Of a stretch of 14,476 bases of DNA, positions 1 to 6,178 are shown in pieces (the stretch's first letter is position 1; each line of letters starts with the position of its first letter). The translations under genes and the position numbers were made by a program. Source of the stretch: Coriobacteriia bacterium (GTDB lineage Bacteria; Actinomycetota; Coriobacteriia; Anaerosomatales; SLCP01); NCBI GenBank assembly GCA_007123455.1, contig SKKZ01000208.1, positions 1 to 14,476 on the forward strand. Reading direction: 5' to 3'. The notes under the pieces were generated by a model that worked only from the letters and a program-made list of their open reading frames with translations, searched no databases and was not told the origin of the DNA.

Positions 1-171
1 ATCGCGAAGCGGGTCTCCGGAGACTCGGTTTCCTACGAGGTCTCCGTTCATCCCGAAGACGTCGGCAAGGTCATAGGAAGACAAGGCCGGATCATCAAGT
101 CGATACGTACGCTCGCTCGGGCGTCGGCCGGCACCACCGGTCAGCATGTCGACGTGGAGGTCCTGGGGTAG
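1..171 (+). CDS. khpA: KhpA, KH-domain RNA-binding protein (5' end outside window)
   Basis: The reading frame is open from base 1 and ends at TAG 169-171, giving the last 56 residues of a small KH-domain protein. The RNA-binding GXXG loop is visible as G-R-Q-G in the stretch VGKVIGRQGRIIKSIRT, followed by the helix and final beta strand (HVDVEVLG) with which this roughly 75-80 residue family normally ends. KhpA proteins bind RNA, often with KhpB/Jag, and affect cell division and envelope growth in Gram-positive bacteria. The position directly before rimM-trmD, normally just after rpsP, is the classic context and supports the assignment. The start and roughly 20 N-terminal residues are missing because the window begins inside the gene. 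rimM starts 5 nt after the stop, so they are probably co-transcribed. Confidence 0.9.
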   Translation: MAKRVSGDSVSYEVSVHPEDVGKVIGRQGRIIKSIRTLARASAGTTGQHVDVEVLG

Positions 172-176
172 TCGAC

Positions 177-707
177 ATGAAGGATGCGCCCTTCGTCCCG
201 GTGGGGCGTGTCGTCAAGGTACACGGATTGAAAGGGGAGGTATCGGTGGCGCTGTCCGCCGAGCCTCCCTTCTCAGTTCCTGAGAATCTCGCGGTCTGGG
301 TCGTGCCGCCCCCCTCCGGGCCGATGCGTTGCACCGTGGAGTCTGTGCGCCAGGGTCCCAAAGGCCCGCTGCTCAAGTTGAGCGGTATCGATGACCGTGC
401 TGACGCCGAGATTCTGAGAGGGCGCAGCCTGGTTGCCCACCCCGACGACCTGCCCGAAGGATGGTTGGACCAGGCCCCGAGCGACGTCGGCCTGCGGGTC
501 AGGGATGTCGAGCGCGGAGAGATAGGAACGGTGGTGGACGTGATCGTCACGGGAGCGAACGACGTCTGGGTCACCGAGAGTGATCGATACGGCGAGGTTC
601 TGATCCCGGTGATCGACGACGTTGTACTCGAGGTTGATGAAGAGACCGGCACGGCCTCGATACGTCTGCTCCCCGGTCTGATCGACGAGGAGGGACCGCA
701 CGCGTGA
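177..707 (+). CDS. rimM: Ribosome maturation factor RimM
   Basis: This 176-residue protein is of normal RimM length. The N-terminal RimM beta-barrel opens with VGRVVKVHGLKGEVSV (residues 9-24), the family signature. The C-terminal PRC-barrel covers about residues 100-172 and contains GTVVDVIVTGANDVWVT and the EVLIPVIDDVV strand. RimM binds ribosomal protein S19 and assists late assembly of the 30S head. ATG 177 was chosen because no other in-frame start fits the family N-terminus; the Shine-Dalgarno signal is weak (GGGG at 165-168). The stop overlaps the trmD start as GTGA (704-707), indicating translational coupling, and the khpA-rimM-trmD order is widely conserved. Confidence 0.97.
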   Translation: MKDAPFVPVGRVVKVHGLKGEVSVALSAEPPFSVPENLAVWVVPPPSGPMRCTVESVRQGPKGPLLKLSGIDDRADAEILRGRSLVAHPDDLPEGWLDQAPSDVGLRVRDVERGEIGTVVDVIVTGANDVWVTESDRYGEVLIPVIDDVVLEVDEETGTASIRLLPGLIDEEGPHA

Positions 708-1447
708 TCGTCGACGTCATCACCATCTTCCCGGACATGTTCTCCGGACCGATGTCGGCCTCGATGGTCGGGCTCGCACGTGAGCGCGGCCTGCTCGAGT
801 TGCGCATCCATGATCTCAGGGACTACACCACCGACCGCCACCGCAGCACCGACGACTATTCGTATGGCGGTGGCCCCGGCATGGTCATGCGACCTGAACC
901 GCTGTTCCGGGCGGTCCGTGCCGTGCAGGCGCTGGAACCGGAGCCCGCTACCGTCGTGTTCCTGACACCGAGCGGTGAGCGTTTCTCCCAGCAAGTCGCT
1001 GAGGACCTATCCGTCCGCGAGCGTCTGATTCTCGTCTGTGGACGCTATGAAGGATTCGACGAACGCACCTTCGCCCTCGCCGACAAGCGTCTCTCGGTCG
1101 GTGACTACATCCTGACCGGCGGCGAGCTTCCGGCGATGGTGGTGATCGACGCGCTGACCCGCCTGATACCGGGTGTGCTCGGCCACGAAGGCTCTGCTGC
1201 CGACGAGTCGTTCTCGGAGGGACTTCTCGAGTATCCTCAGTACACGCGGCCCGCACACTTCGAAGGCTCGGACGTCCCCGAAGTGCTTCTCAGTGGTGAC
1301 CATGCGCGCATCGCTGCGTTTCGTCGTCGCGAAGCCATAGTCGCCACCGCACGCATGAGACCTGATCTGCTGCCCGACGCCCATCTGTCAGAAGAAGAGC
1401 GAGCACTCGCCCGAGACGTGCTCGAAGGGAGCAATGAACGTGACTGA
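704..1447 (+). CDS. trmD: tRNA (guanine37-N1)-methyltransferase TrmD
   Basis: This 247-residue SPOUT-class methyltransferase makes m1G37 next to the anticodon using S-adenosylmethionine, which prevents +1 frameshifting. Visible motifs are YGGGPGMVM (54-62), GRYEGFDER (113-121), the trefoil-knot SAM loop SVGDYILTGGELPAM (131-145) and LLEYPQYTRPA (174-184). In the segment before the last motif the sequence reads ADESF, and by my alignment Glu168 occupies the place of the E. coli catalytic Asp169; Asp167 is adjacent, so this may only be an alignment shift. The start is GTG 704 overlapping the rimM stop, with AGGAGG at 688-693. The C-terminus overlaps the lepB start by 14 nt. Confidence 0.97.
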   Translation: MIVDVITIFPDMFSGPMSASMVGLARERGLLELRIHDLRDYTTDRHRSTDDYSYGGGPGMVMRPEPLFRAVRAVQALEPEPATVVFLTPSGERFSQQVAEDLSVRERLILVCGRYEGFDERTFALADKRLSVGDYILTGGELPAMVVIDALTRLIPGVLGHEGSAADESFSEGLLEYPQYTRPAHFEGSDVPEVLLSGDHARIAAFRRREAIVATARMRPDLLPDAHLSEEERALARDVLEGSNERD

Positions 1448-2030
1448 GCCGAACGAGCCCGGACTGACGACCCACACTGAAGAGAAGACGAAGGAGTCCA
1501 CGACTCACTTCGGGCGCTGGCTCATCGAAACGGCGATCATGATCGCTCTTGCGTTCCTGCTGGCGCAGGGGATCAAGACGTTCGTAGTACAGCCGTTCGT
1601 CATCCCGACCGGCTCGATGGAACCGACCATCATGGCCGGTGACAGAGTACTCGCCGAGAAGGTGTCGTTCCGATTCCGGGAGCCGCGCATCGGTGAGATC
1701 GTCGTGTTCGACGACCCGACAGGACGCCATCCTCAGTTGATCAAGCGCGTCGTCGCGGTCGGAGGACAGACCGTCGACATCATGGACGGAGTGGTGGTGA
1801 CCGACGGGGTACCACTCGATGAGCCATACGTTCACGGCAAGCTCACCGAACAGGGGACCGTACCGCTGCCGATAACGCTCGCCGACGACGAGGTCTGGCT
1901 CCTGGGTGACAATCGCCCCAACTCTGGGGACAGCCGGTTCATGGGACCGATTCCCGAGTCGCTGGTCCGGGGTAGAGCGTTCACGATCTACTGGCCGATC
2001 GCTCGCATCTCGACGCTCACCCTCCCCTGA
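1434..2030 (+). CDS. lepB: Signal peptidase I
   Basis: This 198-residue type I signal peptidase cleaves signal peptides from exported preproteins at the outer face of the membrane. One N-terminal membrane segment (about residues 30-50) anchors it. The catalytic serine is Ser61 in PTGSMEPT and the general-base lysine is Lys104 in IKRVVAVGG. Box E is GDNRPNSGDSR (158-168). The short single-TM form is the Gram-positive type. The start is ambiguous: ATG 1434 lies only 2 nt after GGAG (1428-1431), while in-frame GTG 1440 lies 8 nt after it and would shorten the trmD overlap to 8 nt; the protein would lose two residues. The gene lies between trmD and rplS, whereas in Streptomyces the signal peptidase genes follow rplS. 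Confidence 0.96.
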   Translation: MNVTEPNEPGLTTHTEEKTKESTTHFGRWLIETAIMIALAFLLAQGIKTFVVQPFVIPTGSMEPTIMAGDRVLAEKVSFRFREPRIGEIVVFDDPTGRHPQLIKRVVAVGGQTVDIMDGVVVTDGVPLDEPYVHGKLTEQGTVPLPITLADDEVWLLGDNRPNSGDSRFMGPIPESLVRGRAFTIYWPIARISTLTLP

Positions 2031-2050
2031 AGTTCACTCATTGCCCGTGT

Positions 2051-2080
2051 TTGCATAGCCCCCGACGGGTGGTCTATACT
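2051..2080 (+). promoter_or_regulatory. Promoter of rplS
   Basis: A good housekeeping-type promoter: -35 TTGCAT (2051-2056), 18-bp spacer, -10 TATACT (2075-2080). The predicted transcript start is near 2087-2089, giving a leader of about 45 nt. It is the best match to the sigma-70 consensus in the window and lies in the 103-nt gap between lepB and rplS, so rplS can be transcribed independently of the upstream genes. Confidence 0.7.
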
Positions 2081-2088
2081 TTCTCCTT

Positions 2089-2103
2089 GCGCCTGAACGG
2101 CGC
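2089..2103 (+). promoter_or_regulatory. Small hairpin at the 5' end of the rplS leader
   Basis: GCGCC (2089-2093), loop TGAAC, GGCGC (2099-2103) form a perfect 5-bp stem. It begins almost exactly where transcription from the TATACT promoter should start. It could protect the mRNA 5' end or take part in L19 autoregulation; neither role can be shown from sequence alone. The ribosome binding site AAGGA (2124-2128) lies downstream and is not paired by it. Confidence 0.4.
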
Positions 2104-2133
2104 CTGACCAGTCACGGACGACCAAGGACACCC

Positions 2134-2478
2134 ATGGACACCATTAGAGCTATCGAGCAGCAGCAGATCCGCGACGACCTCCCCGAGTTCCAGGTCGGCG
2201 ACAACATCAAGGTTCACTATCGCGTCGTCGAAGGCAGCAGGGAGCGCGTCCAGATATTCGAAGGCCGCGTGATCCGTCGCCACGGTGCAAGCAATCGTGA
2301 GACGTTCACCGTGCGGAAGATCTCGTTCGCAGTCGGCGTCGAACGTACCTTTCCGGTCCACTCTCCGAAGATCGTCAAGATCGAGGTAACGGGTCGCGGC
2401 AAGGTCCGGCGCTCCAAGCTGTACTATCTGCGTGACAAAGTGGGCAAGGGCGCCCGCCTCAAAGACAAGTCTTACTAG
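2134..2478 (+). CDS. rplS: 50S ribosomal protein L19 (bL19)
   Basis: This 114-residue protein matches the usual 113-117 residue length of bL19. Diagnostic stretches are FQVGDNIKVHYRVVEGSRER (about 20-39), IFEGRVIRRHG, ETFTVRKISFAVGVERTFP and the basic C-terminus GKVRRSKLYYLRDKVGKGAR. bL19 sits at the 30S/50S interface near the A-site side and contacts 16S rRNA bridge B8. ATG 2134 is preceded by AAGGA (2124-2128) at a 5-nt spacing. The gene has its own promoter (2051-2080) and is followed 22 nt later by a strong hairpin, so it is probably a largely monocistronic unit. Confidence 0.98.
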   Translation: MDTIRAIEQQQIRDDLPEFQVGDNIKVHYRVVEGSRERVQIFEGRVIRRHGASNRETFTVRKISFAVGVERTFPVHSPKIVKIEVTGRGKVRRSKLYYLRDKVGKGARLKDKSY

Positions 2479-2500
2479 GGCATTCTCTATCGAAGTGATC

Positions 2501-2528
2501 CGACGACCCCGGCGTGCCGGGGTCGTCG
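2501..2528 (+). terminator. Hairpin terminator after rplS
   Basis: A perfect 12-bp GC-rich stem: CGACGACCCCGG (2501-2512), loop CGTG, CCGGGGTCGTCG (2517-2528). It lies 22 nt after the rplS stop. No T-tract follows, as is usual for many actinobacterial (I-shaped) terminators. A candidate -10 for rnhB begins 10 nt downstream. Confidence 0.7.
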
Positions 2529-2538
2529 TGCGTCCGGG

Positions 2539-2544
2539 TATACT
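2539..2544 (+). promoter_or_regulatory. Candidate -10 element for rnhB
   Basis: TATACT, identical to the rplS -10, lies 28 nt before the rnhB GTG start, and transcription would begin near 2551, just before the GGAGGGAG ribosome binding site. No convincing -35 hexamer exists: the expected place falls inside the rplS terminator stem. It is listed as a candidate only. Confidence 0.35.
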
Positions 2545-2571
2545 CGGAGTCGATCAGAGGGAGGGAGCTCC

Positions 2572-3351
2572 GTGCCGAACCCGAGTGTCGCCGAGTGCAG
2601 GACCGAGCTCTGCCATGCCGACGGGGAGTGTCTTCGCGCGTTGATCGCCGCCCACGAGCATGATGGGCGCGCCGGCGTCCGCGATGCAGTCGAACGTGCA
2701 CGACGCCGTCTTGCGCGTCACGATCGGGAGACCGAACGTCTGGATGCACTGAACGGACTGGAAGACCGGTTGCGTCGGGACGGTTTTTCCGTGATAGCCG
2801 GAATCGACGAGGTCGGCAGGGGAGCCCTTGCGGGACCGCTCACTGCCGCTGCAGTGGTGCTCGGCCCCGGGACCCGCCTTGCAGGCCTCAATGACTCCAA
2901 GCAGCTCTCACCTGCCCACAGGGAGCACGTTGCTGCGGAGATCCGACTGGTGGCCGTCGCTTACGCGGTCGCGCATGTCCCGGCTCACATCATTGACGCG
3001 CTCGGTATGACCCGGTCGCTGCGGTATGTCATGGAGATGGCTCTCACGCGACTGGATACCGTCGCGGACCACGCGGTCACCGACGGTCACAGGGTAGGCC
3101 TGTCTGTCCCTGAGACTGCTGTCGTCAAGGGGGATGCGACCGTCGCCGCGATCGCAGCTGCATCCGTACTCGCAAAGGTCGAGCGAGACCGGCTCATGGT
3201 CGGACTCGCGGATCGCTACCCGGTGTGGGGATTCGACGTGAACAAGGGATACGGCACACCCGAGCACCTGGAAGCCATCACCGAACACGGAGTGACCCCT
3301 TTGCATCGACGCTCCTTCTCGCCTTGCAGTACCACTCCGACCCTCTTCTGA
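2572..3351 (+). CDS. rnhB: Ribonuclease HII
   Basis: This 259-residue RNase HII removes RNA primers and single misincorporated ribonucleotides by cutting the RNA strand of RNA:DNA hybrids. The acidic active site is complete: Asp79 and Glu80 in IAGIDEVGRGALAGPL, Asp171 in VTDG, and Asp206 in VLAKVERDR. LNDSKQLS (106-113) and the C-terminal GYGTPEHLEAITEHGVTPLH (226-245) with RRSF are also typical. About 70 residues precede the catalytic core and look helical and charged, as in the longer Bacillus-type RnhB; the E. coli enzyme lacks this extension. GTG 2572 has a strong GGAGGGAG site just upstream (about 2559-2567). Confidence 0.96.
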   Translation: MPNPSVAECRTELCHADGECLRALIAAHEHDGRAGVRDAVERARRRLARHDRETERLDALNGLEDRLRRDGFSVIAGIDEVGRGALAGPLTAAAVVLGPGTRLAGLNDSKQLSPAHREHVAAEIRLVAVAYAVAHVPAHIIDALGMTRSLRYVMEMALTRLDTVADHAVTDGHRVGLSVPETAVVKGDATVAAIAAASVLAKVERDRLMVGLADRYPVWGFDVNKGYGTPEHLEAITEHGVTPLHRRSFSPCSTTPTLF

Positions 3352-3384
3352 TGAGAGGTATGGGCAGACGACGGTAAGGTCTTG

Positions 3385-3400
3385 TTCACACACGTGTGAA
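3385..3400. promoter_or_regulatory. 16-bp inverted repeat upstream of yraN (operator-like)
   Basis: TTCACACACGTGTGAA has perfect 7-bp arms (TTCACAC/GTGTGAA) around a 2-bp centre and contains the 10-bp palindrome CACACGTGTG. It lies in the 74-nt rnhB-yraN gap, 25 nt before the yraN ATG. It could be a dimeric repressor site or, in RNA, a 6-bp hairpin with loop CACG. Which protein, if any, binds it cannot be told from the sequence. Confidence 0.4.
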
Positions 3401-3403
3401 ACG

Positions 3404-3423
3404 CTCCCCCCGGAAAGGGGGAG
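3404..3423 (+). promoter_or_regulatory. Hairpin that covers the yraN ribosome binding site
   Basis: CTCCCCC (3404-3410), loop CGGAAA, GGGGGAG (3417-3423) make a perfect 7-bp stem whose 3' arm is the Shine-Dalgarno sequence of yraN. When formed, it should hide the ribosome binding site 2-3 nt before ATG 3426. This suggests weak or conditional translation of yraN and, by coupling, of comM and dprA. Confidence 0.5.
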
Positions 3424-3425
3424 TC

Positions 3426-3785
3426 ATGACACGAGCAGAGATCGCACGCCGGGGAGAGGATGCAGCAGCCGCATATCTCGATCGCATCGGACTCACGGTC
3501 GTCGAACGCAACTGGCGCTGCCAGTCGGGCGAAGCCGACATCATCGCGCTGGACAGCACCACACTCGTCATCGTCGAAGTCAAGACCCGTAGGACGCCGG
3601 GTGCGGGGACACCGGAAGAAGCGGTATCGCCGACAAAACAGCGCCGTCTGATACGAATCGCGCGCCACTACCTTGCTCACGCAGGTCTTGAGGATGCAGA
3701 CGTGCGCTTCGACGTCATCGCAGTACGTCCGATATCGGATGACCGGGCGCTGCTCCGGCACCATCGTGCAGCCTTCACGGCGTGA
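3426..3785 (+). CDS. yraN: YraN/UPF0102 family endonuclease-like protein
   Basis: This 119-residue protein belongs to the UPF0102 family, which has a PD-(D/E)XK nuclease-type fold and no settled function. Visible motifs are RRGEDAAAAYL (8-18), NWRCQSGEADIIAL (29-42) with Glu36 and Asp38, and IVEVKTRR (49-56) with Glu51 and Lys53, together forming the presumed metal-binding active site. ATG 3426 is preferred over the in-frame GTG 3396, because GGGGGAG sits directly before the ATG, MTRAEIARRGE matches the usual family N-terminus, and the longer form would place the leader hairpin inside the gene. The stop overlaps the comM start as GTGA. Its place beside comM and dprA suggests a DNA-processing role; this is inference. 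Confidence 0.9.
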   Translation: MTRAEIARRGEDAAAAYLDRIGLTVVERNWRCQSGEADIIALDSTTLVIVEVKTRRTPGAGTPEEAVSPTKQRRLIRIARHYLAHAGLEDADVRFDVIAVRPISDDRALLRHHRAAFTA

Positions 3786-5275
3786 GAGAGGTACACGGAC
3801 AGGCGTCCGTCGAGACCACCACCCTCGTGGGAACCGAGCCGGTGCCGGTGGAGGTGCAGGTCGACGTAGCGCCGGGACTGCCGGCGTTCTCGATCGTCGG
3901 ACTAGGCGATACGGCGGTACTCGAAGCCCGTGAGCGGGTAAGGTCCGCCCTCCGTACGGGTGGTTTCCGCTTTCCGAACGCCAGGGTCGTCGTCAACCTC
4001 GCTCCCGGACCTCTGCGCAAGCACGGGACGGGGTTCGATCTCCCCATAGCCCTGGGAGTCCTCGGAGCAACCGCACAGATCCCCAGGGATGTCTGGACAG
4101 GCTGCCGTGCTGTGGGAGAACTCTCACTCGATGCCGCAGTCCGACCCGTTCCCGGAATGCTCGCCCATGCCCTCGGTGCCCGCAGAGATCACCTGCCTCT
4201 CCTCGGCCCGCTGGCCTCTGCACATCTGGCGGACGGGCTGCCCGGTCTTACCTTCCGGGGGATATCCTCACTCGGCATGCTTCTGGCGGAGGAGCACTCC
4301 ATGCCGGTACCGGCAACGGTGCCACCGCGTGTCACCTTGCCGGAACTCGGAGACGTCGGCGGCCTCAAGACCGCACGCCGGGCACTGGAGATCGCTGCTG
4401 CAGGGGGCCTGAATCTGCTGCTGATCGGCCCGCCGGGATCGGGAAAGACGATGCTCGCCCGTCGCCTTGGTTCCATCCTGCCCCCACTGGAAGGGGAGGA
4501 GAGGATCGAGACCGCACTTGTGCACTCGGTCGCCGGGCTCTCGGAGGCCCCTGCTCTCAACGGCCAACGGCCCTTCCGCGCACCCCATCACAGCGCCTCG
4601 CTCGCCGGACTCGTCGGCGGCGGTTCACCGCCACGTCCTGGTGAGGTGAGTCTTGCACACAACGGCGTGCTCTTCCTCGACGAGTTCCCCGAGTTCGCGC
4701 CCTCTGCCCTCCAATCCCTCAGGCAGCCGATGGAGGACGGTTACGTGACACTCGTCAGGGCCGAGGGGCGACTCCGCTTCCCTGCCCGCTTCACTCTCGT
4801 AGCGGCGGCGAATCCCTGCCCGTGTGGGTATCTGGGCGACCCGGTCAAGGACTGCAGATGCACAGACACCACGATCGACCGCTATCGCAATCGCATAGGG
4901 GGGCCACTCATGGATCGGATCGATATGGCGATCGGAGTAGAACGGTTGGATCCTTCCGCTCTGGTCCATGCACCGTGCGGCGAGTCATCGGCAGCGGTAC
5001 GCGAACGCGTATGCGCAGCGCGCGAGCACATGCGCGAAGCCGATCGCCCAAACGTGGCCACTTTGAGCGGAGGCGCGCTGCTCTCGGCGTGCCGCCTCAC
5101 GCCGCGAACCCGTCAGACACTGACCGACGTCGGTCGTCAGAATCACCTGTCCGGTCGCGGGATCACCAGGCTCATGCGCGTCTCCCGCACCATCGCCGAC
5201 CTGGAGGGCTCGAGTCGTGTCACTAACGACCACGTCATGGAAGCGCTTGCCTTTCGACGGGAGGATCTCAGATGA
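3782..5275 (+). CDS. comM: ComM/YifB family Mg-chelatase-like AAA+ ATPase
   Basis: This 497-residue protein has the three-part ComM architecture: an N-terminal ChlI-like/Lon-protease-like domain (about 1-170), a central AAA+ ATPase, and a C-terminal Mg-chelatase-type domain (about 400-497). Walker A is GPPGSGKT (216-223) and Walker B is VLFLDE (296-301). The insert CPCGYLGDPVKDCRC (346-360) carries four cysteines in two CxC pairs, a conserved probable zinc site. ComM is a hexameric helicase that promotes branch migration during natural transformation in Vibrio/Acinetobacter; in Gram-positive relatives the role is less established. The start is GTG 3782, with no clear Shine-Dalgarno, overlapping the yraN stop, so translation is probably coupled. 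The stop overlaps dprA as ATGA. Confidence 0.95.
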   Translation: MREVHGQASVETTTLVGTEPVPVEVQVDVAPGLPAFSIVGLGDTAVLEARERVRSALRTGGFRFPNARVVVNLAPGPLRKHGTGFDLPIALGVLGATAQIPRDVWTGCRAVGELSLDAAVRPVPGMLAHALGARRDHLPLLGPLASAHLADGLPGLTFRGISSLGMLLAEEHSMPVPATVPPRVTLPELGDVGGLKTARRALEIAAAGGLNLLLIGPPGSGKTMLARRLGSILPPLEGEERIETALVHSVAGLSEAPALNGQRPFRAPHHSASLAGLVGGGSPPRPGEVSLAHNGVLFLDEFPEFAPSALQSLRQPMEDGYVTLVRAEGRLRFPARFTLVAAANPCPCGYLGDPVKDCRCTDTTIDRYRNRIGGPLMDRIDMAIGVERLDPSALVHAPCGESSAAVRERVCAAREHMREADRPNVATLSGGALLSACRLTPRTRQTLTDVGRQNHLSGRGITRLMRVSRTIADLEGSSRVTNDHVMEALAFRREDLR

Positions 5276-6120
5276 ACAACAACGGTAGGTGGCAGCTCGC
5301 AAGAGGGGAGGAGGGGTATCCCTACGAACTTGAAGACCTTCCCGACCCGCCCGCGCTGCTCTACGGATTCGGCGACCCGGCGCTGCTGGGCGGGGGGTTG
5401 GCAATCATCGGCTCCCGCAAAGCTACGCCGTACGGACGCGCCTGTGCGCGGCGATTCGCAGCATGGGCGGCGACCCACGGAGTCTCCGTGGTATCCGGCG
5501 CGGCTATCGGTTGTGATCTCGAGTCACACGAAGCCGCTCTCGAGCACGACGGTCCGACGATCGCCGTCCTGCCGTGCGGAGCGGACGTCGACTACCCGCT
5601 GCGCGCCGCAGGTACGCTGGCACGGATCCGCAGACACGGCGCGGTCGTTTCGGAGACGCCCTGGGGCTCCGATCCGAAACGATGGTCCTTCGTCCGGCGC
5701 AATCGGCTCATCGCGGCCCTCTCCGTGGCGGTACTCGTGGTAGAAGCCGGCCTGCCGAGCGGCACCTTCACCACCGCGGACCATGCTCTCGCGATCGGAC
5801 GTGAGGTCTACGCCGTCCCCGGATCGATCTTCGCACCCGAATGCAGGGGTTCGAATCGCCTGATACGTCAGGGAGCGATGCCCATCACCGACGTGGCCGA
5901 ACTCGCACAGGCGCTCGGTCAGGAAGCGTGCGCCGAGATATTGCCTGAAGTTTCGAACCGTCTCATATCGGCACTCGTTGCGTCGCCGATGCGGCCGGAC
6001 GACATCGCGCGCGCATTCGATCTCGACATCGTCGAGACCATACGCACTCTCGGCCTCTTCGAGTCGCAACGCCTGGTCACCCGGTATCAGGACGGACGTT
6101 ACGGCGCGCTTCCGCGCTGA
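5272..6120 (+). CDS. dprA: DNA-processing protein DprA (short form)
   Basis: This 282-residue protein has a Rossmann-type core (about 40-215). Motifs are LAIIGSRKATPYG (43-55), VLPCGADVDYP (99-109), VRRNRLIAALS (141-151) with the conserved RNR, VEAGLPSGT (157-165), VPGSIF, and the SNRLIRQGA segment. A C-terminal winged-helix-like domain fills about 222-282. DprA loads RecA onto incoming single-stranded DNA in transformation. Two features differ from the canonical protein: the N-terminal SAM/HhH domain is absent, since the core starts near residue 40, and the usual SGLARGID..AH loop reads SGAAIGCDLESH (75-86), losing the arginine. ATG 5272 has GGAGGA (5260-5265) at a 6-nt spacing and overlaps the comM stop. 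Confidence 0.92.
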   Translation: MNNNGRWQLARGEEGYPYELEDLPDPPALLYGFGDPALLGGGLAIIGSRKATPYGRACARRFAAWAATHGVSVVSGAAIGCDLESHEAALEHDGPTIAVLPCGADVDYPLRAAGTLARIRRHGAVVSETPWGSDPKRWSFVRRNRLIAALSVAVLVVEAGLPSGTFTTADHALAIGREVYAVPGSIFAPECRGSNRLIRQGAMPITDVAELAQALGQEACAEILPEVSNRLISALVASPMRPDDIARAFDLDIVETIRTLGLFESQRLVTRYQDGRYGALPR

Positions 6121-6127
6121 GGCACTG

Positions 6128-6133
6128 TACAAT
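6128..6133 (+). promoter_or_regulatory. Candidate -10 element for trmFO
   Basis: TACAAT (5 of 6 to consensus) lies 8 nt after the dprA stop and about 45 nt before the trmFO start. No recognisable -35 is found at 16-18 bp upstream. It could give trmFO-xerC a start independent of the yraN-comM-dprA operon. The assignment is weak. Confidence 0.25.
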
Positions 6134-6178
6134 GTCGGCATCGACCTGTCCCGCCGAGACGCCGAGGAGTCCGTGCCC

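Noticed and set aside
95..994. 299-codon open frame on the minus strand across rimM and trmD
   Set aside because: It is a mirror of the GC-rich third-position pattern of two certain genes. The protein is low-complexity (runs of Ser, Thr, Arg) with no recognisable domain.
2432..2644. 70-codon + strand open frame between rplS and rnhB
   Set aside because: It runs through the rplS end, the terminator hairpin and the rnhB start out of frame, with no SD or conserved sequence.
3396..3425. GTG start for yraN 10 codons upstream
   Set aside because: It has no SD in front and would put the hairpin and the real SD inside the coding region.
3361..3425. CRP-type site (TGTGA-N6-TCACA) in the rnhB-yraN gap
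   Set aside because: The palindrome arms are in the opposite order (TCACA first, TGTGA second) with the wrong spacing, so it does not match a CRP site.
5978..6178. N-terminal extension of trmFO upstream of GTG 6179
   Set aside because: It overlaps the well-supported dprA C-terminus in another frame, is Ser/Arg-rich, and does not match TrmFO N-termini. GAGGAG at 6164-6169 marks the real start.
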